26,768 nt of DNA, taken from contig LNKV01000042.1 in assembly GCA_001465935.1 (NCBI GenBank), forward strand, positions 445,369 to 472,136, read 5' to 3'. The notes under the pieces were generated by a model, which saw nothing but the letters and a program-made list of their open reading frames with translations, searched no databases and was not told the DNA's origin. The position numbers and the translations under genes were made by a program. Shown here piece after piece: positions 1-8,225 of this stretch (its first letter is position 1; every line of letters begins with the position of its first letter). This stretch comes from Clarireedia homoeocarpa. Its lineage: Eukaryota; Ascomycota; Leotiomycetes; Helotiales; Rutstroemiaceae.

Positions 1-992
1 ATATTAACTTTTAAATTAATATAAATAATTACTTTATTTAATATATTATTATTATTTTATTTATATAATATAAAATATAACTTATTATTAATTAAATAAT
101 ATATTTATTTTTAATTTATATATTCTTTTCTATTATTTAATTTATAAATATTCTTGAATTATTATTTATTATTTATTTTTTAATTAATAAAAACTTATTT
201 ATTAATTATTTAATTAATATTATAATTTTCATTATAAGTTATTAATTTATAAAAGAATTATTTAATTATTTGATTTTTAAAAGTTTTAATATTATAAGTA
301 AATAGATTATAAATTATATTTATATTAATTAATATTAACTTTTAAATTAATATAAATAATTACTTTATTTAATATATTATTATTATTTTATTTATATAAT
401 ATAAAATATAACTTATTATTAATTAAATAATATATTTATTTTTAATTTATATATTCTTTTCTATTATTTAATTTATAAATATTCTTGAATTATTATTTAT
501 TATTTATTTTTTAATTAATAAAAACTTATTTATTAATTATTTAATTAATATTATAATTTTCATTATAAGTTATTAATTTATAAAAGAATTATTTAATTAT
601 TTGATTTTTAAAAGTTTTAATATTATAAGTAAATAGATTATAAATTATATTTATATTAATTAATATTAACTTTTAAATTAATATAAATAATTACTTTATT
701 TAATATATTATTATTATCTTATTTATATAATATAGAATATAACTTATTATTAATTAAATAGTATATTTATTTCTAACTTATATATTCCTTTTTATTATTT
801 AGTTTCTAAATACTCTCGAATTGTTATCTATTATTTATTTTTTAATTATTAACTTAATCTGAATTTATTATCTATTATATAAAGTAATAAAGGTAAAAAG
901 ATACTTTTTAATTAGTATAAATATATTTACTAATTATCTAATTAATATTATAATTCTTATTATTAGTTATTAGTTTATAAGAGAATTATCTA
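1..992. repeat. 331-bp tandem repeat, three copies
   Basis: A 331-bp unit starts at 1, 332 and 663. I see no difference between copies 1 (1-331) and 2 (332-662) when reading them base by base. Copy 3 (663 to about 992) matches them through a run of substitutions that are nearly all C for T or G for A, so it is less mutated. It also carries about 66 extra bases between roughly 845 and 940. Copy 1 is cut by the window edge, so the array may extend to the left. I see no coding potential, and the unit does not match the LTRs found elsewhere in the window. Confidence 0.9.
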
Positions 993-2650
993 GAAAATAC
1001 TAGCTATTTACGATTTAATAATATCTGTTATCTTGCTTTTTCAGTATCTGTCTGCAATAAAAAAAAATCTTAACCTTTTTAATTCACCTCTGATTAACTA
1101 CTTATTCGCTAGCTAAAAGTCGATAATTCTAAAGTTAAAAAAAAAGAAAAAGTCGTTATTTCAAAAACAATAAAACAAGAAAAAGTTATTTTATTACTAA
1201 CTATCTTACCTAAATTCGAGACTGAAAATTGATTAACTAGATATTATCTAGTAAGCGAATTCAGAGTAATAAACTATTACTTCTAATCTAATTCTTTATC
1301 GGTATTATTTTTATCAGCCACTAATTCGAATTCAGTTTTCTGGAGAGCTATAACTAGATCGAATTAAAGTACTATACCTTTTATAAGTATATATTCACTT
1401 TCTAGATTATAATTTTTAAGATCAACAAACCTATTAACAATATAGATTAGTTTACTAATACTTATTAAGATTATTTTTTATCGACTATAAACAACTACTA
1501 GATTATTAGCGATTTATTAGCAAATAGATACTATATAGTAATTTAGTAGATAACTTACTTCTAAATCTCCTCTATTATCTTATCTTATTTTTAAAGCTTT
1601 TTAGTAATAATATTAATATCTTTTATAAGCTTATTTACTTTATCCTCGATAAAGTAATATTAAGTAGTTAGCTTCGTATCAAGGCCGATTAATATACTAC
1701 TTATCTTTAACTTAGCGTGCTTTCGCTTTTTAATAAATATAGCTTTGATAGTATTTAACTTCTATATTACTAATAAGTAAATAATAAATCGTTAACTAAT
1801 AACTAGCGAATAGAACTTACTAAGAGGCTATTATAAATATAATAGAATACTTTAAATATATCAATAGCCTTATTAATAACTACCTTCTCGATAATAGAAA
1901 AGTCCTTACTAACCTTATCTTTGTTTACAATAAGGATTCGATTATACTTTATAGTAGTAATAACTATAGTATAAGTAGCCTCCTTAGCTTTAGTTACTAG
2001 TTGATAAATTGTTAGCGAATTGATTATAATTTATAGGATATAAGTAACTAATAGGATAATATCCAGGCCTTTTATTTATACTAATATAGCAACTATATTA
2101 CTATCCCCTATTACTGTATTCCTTATAAGCTATACAGTTATAAGCTGGCTGTTAGCTATCAAATCCGTAATAAATATTCAGCGAATACTAATTAAAAGAC
2201 CTTGTTAAAGCTGTTTATTTCCTAGCCAAACTTATTCTTATCATTGTATATTCGCAAGACACCTAAGTAATTAGTATAAACTTTTAGTATTAAATAGCTA
2301 GTAATATAGATTTTATTCGATATAACCTTTATAGTATTTATAACTTAAATCACAATCTGTTAGACAGCTATTCAATAGTAGATTAAAGTCAACTTACTAT
2401 ATCCTCACTAATAAAAAATATATAAGTAATAATCGAATTATTAACTTTGACGACTAATTAAAACTAGCTCTTCTTAACTACTTTACCGATTATTATCTTA
2501 CAAAGAGGTATATTTGTAATAGTAATTTAATAGCGATTTAAGAAAAAAAAGAGGGTGAATAGTAATCGAGTTAATAGAAGTCTAGTAAATAAAATAAAGC
2601 TAAAATAAAATTAACTAAAAGCTGATAGACAAAAAATAATAAACGAACTA
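993..2650. other. decayed, unclassified tract, possibly once coding on the minus strand
   Basis: This stretch has visibly more G and C than its flanks but no intact gene. On the minus strand several runs read like protein if TAA/TAG are taken as mutated glutamine codons. One is lysine/glutamine-rich and coiled-coil-like at about 1460-1760; another covers about 1800-2000. I could not match them to reverse transcriptase, integrase or transposase motifs. It may be a RIP-mutated transposon of a class different from those on the right, or a decayed gene. The minus-strand reading is an inference. Confidence 0.4.
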
Positions 2651-2688
2651 AAAGTAAATAAATAATAAGATATATTCGATTTATTTCT

Positions 2689-2930
2689 ACTAGTAAATCA
2701 ACTATTTCTTTAAAATATTAAAAAAGAATTGAATCGCTAGTAAATCGAGATAAAATCGAATAGTTAGTAAATCGACTATTCCTTTAAAATATTAAAAAAG
2801 AATTAAATCGCTAGCGAATCGAGATAAAATCGAATCGCTAGCGAACCAAGATAATATCAAATAGCTAGCGAATCAACTATTCAATTAAAATATTGAAAAA
2901 GAATCGAATCGCTAATAAGTCAACTATTTA
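2689..2930. repeat. modular short tandem repeat (47- and 27-bp modules)
   Basis: The word ACTATT occurs at 2701, 2775, 2876 (as ACTAT) and 2923, giving spacings of 74, 101 and 47. These fit two modules: about 47 bp (ACTATT, then TTAAAATATT and AAAAGAAT) and about 27 bp (GCTAGCGAATCGAGATAAAA and variants), combined as 47+27, 47+27+27 and 47. The modules share the core GCTAGCGAATC, which retains CpG and GC-rich words that are rare around it. On the plus strand it can be read as a glutamate/asparagine-rich repeat peptide with stops, so it could be a decayed coding repeat or a minisatellite. Confidence 0.7.
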
Positions 2931-3190
2931 AATAAAATAAAAAGATCGAATTACTAGTAAAAAGAAATCGAATTAATATAGAAGCGAATAGACAGCTAAT
3001 AGGTATATACCGAATAATATTTTATAATAAAGAATAAAGGAATTAAAAGCTTAAAAAATTTAATTATAAACTTTAAACATTAAAGCTAAGATAAAATAAA
3101 CGAAAAAAGATAAGTTTAATTTACTATATATTTACTTAAAATTTAAATTGATATCGATAAAATAAAGTAATAAAAAATTTAATTAAAAGA
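2931..3190. other. AT-rich spacer, no feature seen
   Basis: The sequence between the short modular repeat and the 154-bp satellite is AT-rich. A few plus-strand runs continue the lysine/glutamate-rich reading of the repeat before it, but no gene or signal can be supported. Confidence 0.5.
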
Positions 3191-4114
3191 TAAATTATAA
3201 TATATCTATAGTTATTTAATAATAGATTACGAGCTAGATACAAGCTTATTGATAGCGATTAGTAATAAGTAAGATCTTCTATCTATAGCTAATAGAAAGT
3301 TAAATTAATATATTAAGATTATTAATTAATAGTTACTAGCTTATTAAATTATAATATATCTATAGTTATTAGATAATAGTTTACTAGTTAATTACAAGCT
3401 TATCGATAGCGATTAGTAATAAATAAGATCTTTTATTTATAGTTAATAAAAAGTTAAATTAATATATTAAAATTATTAATTATCAGTTACTAACTTATTA
3501 AATTATAATATATCTATAGTTATTGAATAATAGATTATTTACTAGATATAAGCTTATCAATAGTAATTAGTAATAAATAAGATCTTTTATTTATAATTAA
3601 TAGAAAGTTAAATTAATATATTAAGATTATTAATTATCAGTTACTAACTTATTAAATTATAATATATTTATAATAATTGAATAATAGATTATTAACTAGA
3701 TATAAGCTTATTAATAGCGATTAGTAATAAATAAGATTTTTTATTTATAATTAACAGAAAGTTAAATTAATAAATTAAAATTATTAATTATTAGTTACTA
3801 GCTTATTAAATTATAATATATCTATAATTATTAAATAATAGATTATTAATTAGATATAAGCTTATCGATAGTAATTAGTAATAAATAAGATCTTTTATTT
3901 AAAATTAATAGAAAGTTAAATTAATATATTAAGATTATTAATTATTAGTTATTAGCTTATTAAATTATAATATATTTATAATTATTAGATAATAGACTAT
4001 TAACTAGATATAAGTTTATTGATAATAATAAATAATAAATAAAATCTTTTATTTATAAATAATAAAAAGTTAAATTAATATATTAAGATTATTAATTATT
4101 AATTACTAATTTAG
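3191..4114. repeat. 154-bp satellite, six head-to-tail copies
   Basis: The phrase TAAATTATAATATAT starts at 3191, 3345, 3499, 3653, 3807 and 3961, exactly 154 bp apart each time, so six units fill 924 bp with no length change. Each unit also holds an AAGCTTAT..GATAG segment, a GATTAGTAATAA segment and AGTTAAATTAATA. The copies differ mainly by C/T and G/A changes. The first two keep more G and C (for example AGATCTTCTATCTATAGC in copy 1, AGATCTTTTATTTATAG in copy 2) and the last is the most AT-converted. I see no coding potential and no link to the LTR families. Confidence 0.93.
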
Positions 4115-4357
4115 TATTTATATATAGTTTACTATCTATTAATTATTTTTCTTTCTTTTTATTATTATTTAATTATTATCTATTAACTATAATCTAATTA
4201 TTTATAATTAATAGAAATATCTTTTATATAAATCTCTTAATAAATTCTTTAAAAATTATTTTTTAATTATATATAAAATATCTTATTTTTATATTATTTA
4301 GTTATAATAAAATAATTCTAAATTTTATTTAATAAAGTTTTTTAATATTTAAAATAT
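4115..4357. other. AT-rich spacer, no feature seen
   Basis: Almost pure A/T sequence between the satellite and the LTR-derived pieces, with no gene, repeat or signal that I can support. Confidence 0.6.
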
Positions 4358-4567
4358 TATAATAATATATTATAAAAAGAATTTATATATATTTTAAAAT
4401 TATTAATTATAAAATTAAAATTATATATAAAAAAAAATATTTTTATATAATTTAAATAATTTTAAAATTTATATAAAATAATATTTTATTATAAAAATAA
4501 TATTTTATAATAAAAATATTTAATTAAATTAATATATTATATTATTTATTTAAATATAATTATTATA
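4358..4567 (-). mobile_element. degraded LTR piece related to element B, copy 1
   Basis: It begins TATAATAATAT and ends AATTATTATA, about 210 bp, close to the 215-bp LTR of element B. In the same orientation as the B LTR at 11500 it shares a stretch around TTAGAATTA..AATTATA. It is followed by a T-rich run and AAAAAACTTATTTTTAAAT, which matches the polypurine-tract junction of B at 11715-11750 after C-to-T conversion. This makes it a minus-strand 3' LTR with a scrap of internal DNA (4568-4636). Bases 4380-4579 contain no G or C at all, so alignment by eye is limited. Confidence 0.55.
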
Positions 4568-4636
4568 TTATTTTTTTTTCGAAAAAACTTATTTTTAAAT
4601 ATTAAAAAAGAATAATTTAAAATTAATAAAGAAAGT

Positions 4637-4823
4637 TATAATAATATATTTATAAAATAAATTTAAATATATTTTAGAATTATTAATTATAAAATAAAAA
4701 TTAAATATAAGAAAAAGATATTTTATATAATTTAAATAATTTTAAAACTTATATAAAATAATATTTTATAATAAAATACTCTAGTTAATATATTATATAA
4801 TTTATTTAAATATAATTATTATA
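4637..4823 (-). mobile_element. degraded LTR piece related to element B, copy 2
   Basis: This is a direct repeat of the piece at 4358-4567, offset by 279 bp and shortened to about 187 bp. It keeps slightly more G/C (TTTTAGAATTATTAATTATA, TACTCTAGTTAATA). The following 4824-4877 repeats the T-rich polypurine-tract remnant and AAACTTATTTTTAAAT. The pair may reflect duplication of an LTR plus adjacent internal end, or two insertions. Confidence 0.55.
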
Positions 4824-4877
4824 TTAGTTTTTTTTTTAAAAAAAACTTATTTTTAAATAATAAAAAAAATAATTTAA

Positions 4878-5092
4878 TATAATAATTCTAATTAAATTAT
4901 CACGATATTATATAAGAATATAATTTTTATAGAAATATATTAGATATTAAATATATAAATATATATTAGTATATATATAATTAAATATATAATCTCTTTT
5001 TATATATAAACTTTTAAATCTTTATAATTCTTTTAACTTTTTAATTATTAATTCTAAAGTTATTTAATATTTTTATTAATAGTCTTATTATA
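4878..5092 (+). mobile_element. B-family LTR, plus orientation
   Basis: Read on the plus strand this 215-bp block matches the reverse complement of the B LTRs over its full length, and the length is identical. Shared landmarks are the start TATAATAATT, AAATTATCACGATATTATAT at about 4893-4912, AATATATAATCTCTTTTTATA near 4990, and the end AGTC..ATTATA. The ends TA..TA fit TG..CA after RIP. The flanking 5-mers (TTTAA before, ATAAT after) do not match, so it is not a clean solo LTR with a target duplication. I see no B internal sequence next to it. Confidence 0.85.
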
Positions 5093-6032
5093 ATAATTAA
5101 GTATATAATAATAATAAAAATATAATTAATTTTTTTTTTTTTTAAATTCTTAGTTTTATTTATAAAACTTAATAAAAATTTTAAATTAAAAAAATTCTTT
5201 TATTTAATTTTATAATTTATAAAAGAAATATAAATAAAAATTAAAATATATTAATAAAAGTTCTAAATTATATTCGAAGATTATTAATTTTTAATTATAT
5301 TATAATAATTATTATAAGATTTAATAATATAAATATAAAAAATTAATTTATAAAAATTAATTATATATATATTTAATTAAATAATTAGTTTTATTTTATA
5401 ATTTTAAATATTATATAATTCTTTTTATAATATTAAATTATATATAAATAATTAAATTATAAAATACTAATAATTAATAGATTTAATAATATTATTATAA
5501 ATTTATTATTAAAAATAATTATATAGAAAATTAATAATTATAATAATAAATAATAAATTATAATTAANATAATAATAGATAATAAATAATAATTAAAATT
5601 AATTAATTAAATTAAATATAAAATTTTATATATTAAAGATATATTATTTATTTATATAAATCTTTATTTTTATTATATATATTTTTATTAATTTATTAGT
5701 TTATTAACTTATTAGAATTTTATTTAATTATTAAATTATTAAATAATATTATATAATTCTCTATTTAAAGTTTTATTAATTATTTTATAATCTAAATTTA
5801 AAGTTTTTAAACTTTATAAATTATAATAATAAAATTATTAGAAAAAAGAATATATATAAAATTAAAAATATAAAATTAAATTATAATATATTTTAAAAAT
5901 ATATAACTTTATATTTATTTTTATAATAATAGTTTTTAAAAAGTTAATAACGTATTATTTATTAAAAATAAATTACTTTTAATTATATTATAATTTTTTA
6001 ATATTATTAAAATAAAATAGTATATATAATAA
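5093..6032. other. AT-rich tract without recognisable features
   Basis: Nearly pure A/T sequence up to the edge of the gene island. I find no reading frame, LTR match or tandem repeat. An undetermined base (n) lies at 5568. Confidence 0.6.
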
Positions 6033-6078
6033 TACTCTCTATCTCCGACCGATAGTACTCAACGTCCCTAACTACTTC

Positions 6079-6089
6079 CACGTGACTCA
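6079..6089 (+). promoter_or_regulatory. overlapping E-box and Gcn4/Cpc1-type site
   Basis: CACGTGACTCA combines CACGTG (bound by basic helix-loop-helix factors such as Cbf1 in yeast) with TGACTCA, the Gcn4/Cpc1 bZIP consensus, overlapping by two bases. It lies about 330 bp upstream of the TATA box. The match is exact, but short motifs occur by chance and use here is unproven. Confidence 0.35.
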
Positions 6090-6267
6090 GAAGAATAATA
6101 AACACTTGTAATAAAAAAGCGGCGGACAATTATTAAAACGTTTTAAATAATCCGAAACAAACGACCCCCTATTCAGCTTGTGTGTGGTAGCACGTGAATC
6201 CTTCCGACGGCGCTCATCCGAACGCCTTCCCATTCATTCAATCTCATTTCGATTCGCAAGCACGATA

Positions 6268-6304
6268 CGAAGAGATTACCGCTCGCATGCGGACCGAAGA
6301 GATT
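6268..6304. promoter_or_regulatory. CGAAGAGATT direct repeat flanking a CGCATGCG palindrome
   Basis: Two exact 10-mers CGAAGAGATT at 6268-6277 and 6295-6304, 27 bp apart, enclose the perfect 8-bp palindrome CGCATGCG at 6284-6291. The arrangement lies about 100-140 bp upstream of the TATA box, a usual place for fungal activator sites. No known factor is assigned. Confidence 0.35.
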
Positions 6305-6406
6305 CGTGCATTAGCATCTTTCACGATGGAATCATAGATCCTGTGGACTTGGCGGTCAGCACTCAACGGGCGCTGCCGCCAGGATGCCTCTGCCCTGTGC
6401 CCTTAA

Positions 6407-6414
6407 TATAAAAG
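6407..6414 (+). promoter_or_regulatory. TATA box
   Basis: TATAAAAG, a full TATA consensus, lies 95 bp upstream of the ATG at 6502 and inside GC-balanced sequence, so it is not simply part of the AT-rich flanks. The pyrimidine-rich stretch at about 6455-6482 fits a transcription start or leader downstream. Confidence 0.65.
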
Positions 6415-6501
6415 AGATACTTCGCCAGGCGTTTTTATCTCAACTTAGATTAATTCTTAATTTTGTTTTTGCTTCTCTCTTAACCCGCCGAGGTGCTTAC
6501 A

Positions 6502-8107
6502 ATGGCATCACAGAGCGAGCCGTATAGCGATTTGGAGGTCTTTCGGCGCGAGAACTACGATCATGGAAAGCAGGTTGCTCCGGAGAACGGGAAAATAGTT
6601 GGGAGATATACCAAGTATGATGGGATTGAGGTTGCGGCGACGCAAGTGCCATTTTCCGTTTCGCCTAACGCTGACAACAACAACATCGATTCGTCTTTGA
6701 TTCCGCTATCTGGGAAAAACGGGAAAAGAGGATGCCTGGCCTCGCTTTCAAAGCGGAGGAAATGGTTAATTGCAGGAGGTATCACGCTCGCGGTGATAAT
6801 AATTGCGGCGGTCCTCGGTGGGATCTTGGTCCATGTGAAAGCTTCTACACATTCTGCACCGCATTCCACTGCCACTGGAGGATTCACATCTGGGCCCACA
6901 CAAACAACAACAAGGACAACTGTATCTGCATCTGTATTTCAAACCACAGGACCGTTACCTACACGAGGTCTAGCTGCAGTATCTTACCCGTCCGGCTCGA
7001 GTAACACGACGCATCTCTTCTACCAAGACAGCTCCGGCGAGCTGATTGAGAGTATAAGTACATCCGACAATGGATCCTGGACGACTAATAGCTTGGGTAT
7101 CAAAGCCAACAATGGCTCAGCCCTCGCCGCTGCCGTAACTAGGCCTGATCTGGATCCTATGGTACAATTATTTCGATCTTCCTACTTAATATCTTATCTA
7201 TTCTATATCAACCCAAGCTAACTCCCCCTCTCAGGCTATAACCCTCTTCTATATCGATCCTTCCCACACTCTCCAAAATCTCATTTTCAACTCCTCAACC
7301 TCCGCCTGGTCCCCTGGCAAGATCTCTGCTTCAAACATCAGCGTCTATCCCTTCTCCCACCTCGCCGCGCTAGCCAATCCCTGCATTTCCTGCATATATA
7401 CGACTATTGTCGTGTACCAGGACATGCAGGGTTTCATCAGCATCGGGAACCAGACGGATATCGATGGTCCGTGGGACACGAGCAAGCGATGGGGTGAGCC
7501 ACTCGGTGTAAGCTTCTCGCTGCAGAATAATACGGATCCGGGGATTATAAGCAATCACGCGAATCTGTGGTATCAGCACAGGAATGGGGATATAATGACT
7601 TTATTTTGGCAGCCGGGTTGGTCTTCCTTTTTCAATTTTCACTTTCCCCCCTCTTAGCACAAACCCGCCTTTCCCAATAACCTCCTCTCATCACGAAAAG
7701 CTAACGTGAAGAAAAACCCAGTGTTCGGCTGGTCCAACCACAGCAATATGCCCCAATACCAAACCTTTCCATTCAGAACCACGCTCGCGGCCACCGCGTC
7801 CAAACAAATCGCGCAGTCGGGCAGCCAGCTGTGGATTAATCTGCTGAGTCTCGAGGACCAAGGCGTGCGCGTGGATACGTGGAGCGGGAATGCGATGGGT
7901 TTTTTGGTGGATAGTGGGAGGCCGGAGGTCATGCAGAATGTGACTGGAGGGGGAAAAGAGTACGGTGCGTTGGCGACGACGGAGGCGGGGGAGATATTTG
8001 CTTTTGTGAGGGATAAGGAGAGCGAGGAGGGGATAAGGGTTGAGGGGTGGGTTATGGACGGGGATTTGGTTACGTGGAGGGACAGGGTGGGGGTGGGGTT
8101 GAGGTGA
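6502..8107 (+). CDS. predicted type II membrane protein with a six-repeat fucose-lectin-like (AAL-type) propeller
   Basis: Spliced from exons 6502-7161, 7235-7616 and 7722-8107, the frame encodes 475 residues. The ATG at 6502 has A at -3 and G at +4; the frame opens a little upstream at a GTG (6493), which is not a plausible start. Residues 1-88 are hydrophilic and end in KRRK (84-87). Residues 89-111 form one membrane helix. A Thr/Ser-rich stalk (about 112-155) leads to a 320-residue outer domain. Six repeats of the form L-x-Y-x-D-x-x-G-x-I are seen near 172, 224, 279, 331, 384 and 431, about 52 residues apart, as in the six-bladed Aleuria aurantia fucose lectin (about 312 residues). Nine N-glycosylation sequons all lie after the helix and none before it, supporting N-in/C-out topology. 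Several repeats lack the usual sugar-contacting Arg (His171 in repeat 1), so sugar binding is uncertain. The family call is by pattern; no search was run. Confidence 0.72.
7162..7234 (+). other. intron 1 (73 bp, phase 0)
   Basis: The donor is GTACAA at 7162, a CTAAC branch site lies at 7218-7222 and the acceptor is CTCTCAG ending at 7234. The unspliced frame meets TAA at 7219-7221. Splicing joins Met220 to Ala221 and keeps the frame that continues to 7616. Length and signals are typical of filamentous fungi. Confidence 0.85.
7617..7721 (+). other. intron 2 (105 bp, phase 1)
   Basis: The donor is GTTGGT at 7617, the branch site CTAAC at 7701-7705 and the acceptor CCCAG at 7721. An in-frame TAG at 7655-7657 requires removal. 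Of the donor/acceptor pairs I tried, this one keeps the frame and places the branch site 17 bp before the acceptor. It also makes the fourth and fifth propeller repeats 53 residues apart, matching the others. An 84-bp alternative with acceptor AAAG at 7700 also keeps frame but leaves a 60-residue gap and no good branch site. Confidence 0.75.
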
Positions 8108-8225
8108 CGGGTCAAGAGAGTGGAATGTCTGTTTTTGGGACATGTATAATTTAATCAGTGGTGCAATGATCGGTATAGCGTTGGAGCAGTCGGTCTTCTG
8201 TATATTTACTACGTGTCAGCATGAT
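8108..8225 (+). other. 3' flank of the gene up to the island edge
   Basis: About 118 bp of ordinary composition follow the stop codon (TGA, 8105-8107) and probably hold the 3' UTR. I see no canonical AATAAA; A/T-rich words near 8146-8155 could serve. AT-rich repeat DNA resumes at about 8226, so the gene has little room downstream. Confidence 0.5.

Larger units (their letters stand above)
6033..6501 (+). promoter_or_regulatory. promoter region and 5' leader of the membrane lectin-like gene
   Basis: Base composition switches abruptly to ordinary GC near 6040, which marks the left edge of the island. The region holds a TATA box at 6407-6414, a pyrimidine-rich leader at about 6455-6482 and no ATG between the TATA box and the start codon. 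Candidate upstream sites are CACGTG at 6079 and 6191, TGACTCA at 6083-6089, the 14-bp palindrome TTAAAACGTTTTAA at 6133-6146, and a CGAAGAGATT direct repeat at 6268 and 6295 around the palindrome CGCATGCG (6284-6291). Protein binding is inferred from motif shape only. Confidence 0.6.

Noticed and set aside
3191..4114. CRISPR array
   Set aside because: The whole 154-bp unit is repeated without unique spacers, and the context is a fungal nuclear genome.
4878..5092. Clean solo LTR with target duplication
   Set aside because: The LTR match is good, but the flanking 5-mers TTTAA and ATAAT do not match, so a simple solo-LTR history is not supported.
1..6032. Mitochondrial DNA, suggested by the extreme AT content
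   Set aside because: No mitochondrial genes or tRNAs are seen, C/T and G/A differences between repeats indicate RIP, and a nuclear-type gene and gypsy elements share the window.
6178..6411. Open frame of 77 codons upstream of the gene
   Set aside because: It has no ATG at its start (TTG), runs through the promoter with the TATA box at its end, and reads as Ser/Arg-rich filler with no recognisable motif.
6493..6501. Start of the gene at a GTG at 6493
   Set aside because: Nuclear genes of fungi start at ATG; the ATG at 6502 is in frame with a good context and lies only three codons downstream.
6561..7004. Open frames on the minus strand (6561-6899) and in another plus frame (6732-7004)
   Set aside because: They overlap exon 1 of the membrane protein, whose helix, stalk and sequons make sense only in the chosen frame.
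7345..7579. Two short minus-strand open frames
   Set aside because: They are shadows of exon 2, with no start context, introns or motifs of their own.
7654..8143. Minus-strand open frames of about 150 codons
   Set aside because: They lie opposite exon 3, are rich in Pro/His/Ser as expected from an antisense reading, and have no supporting signals.
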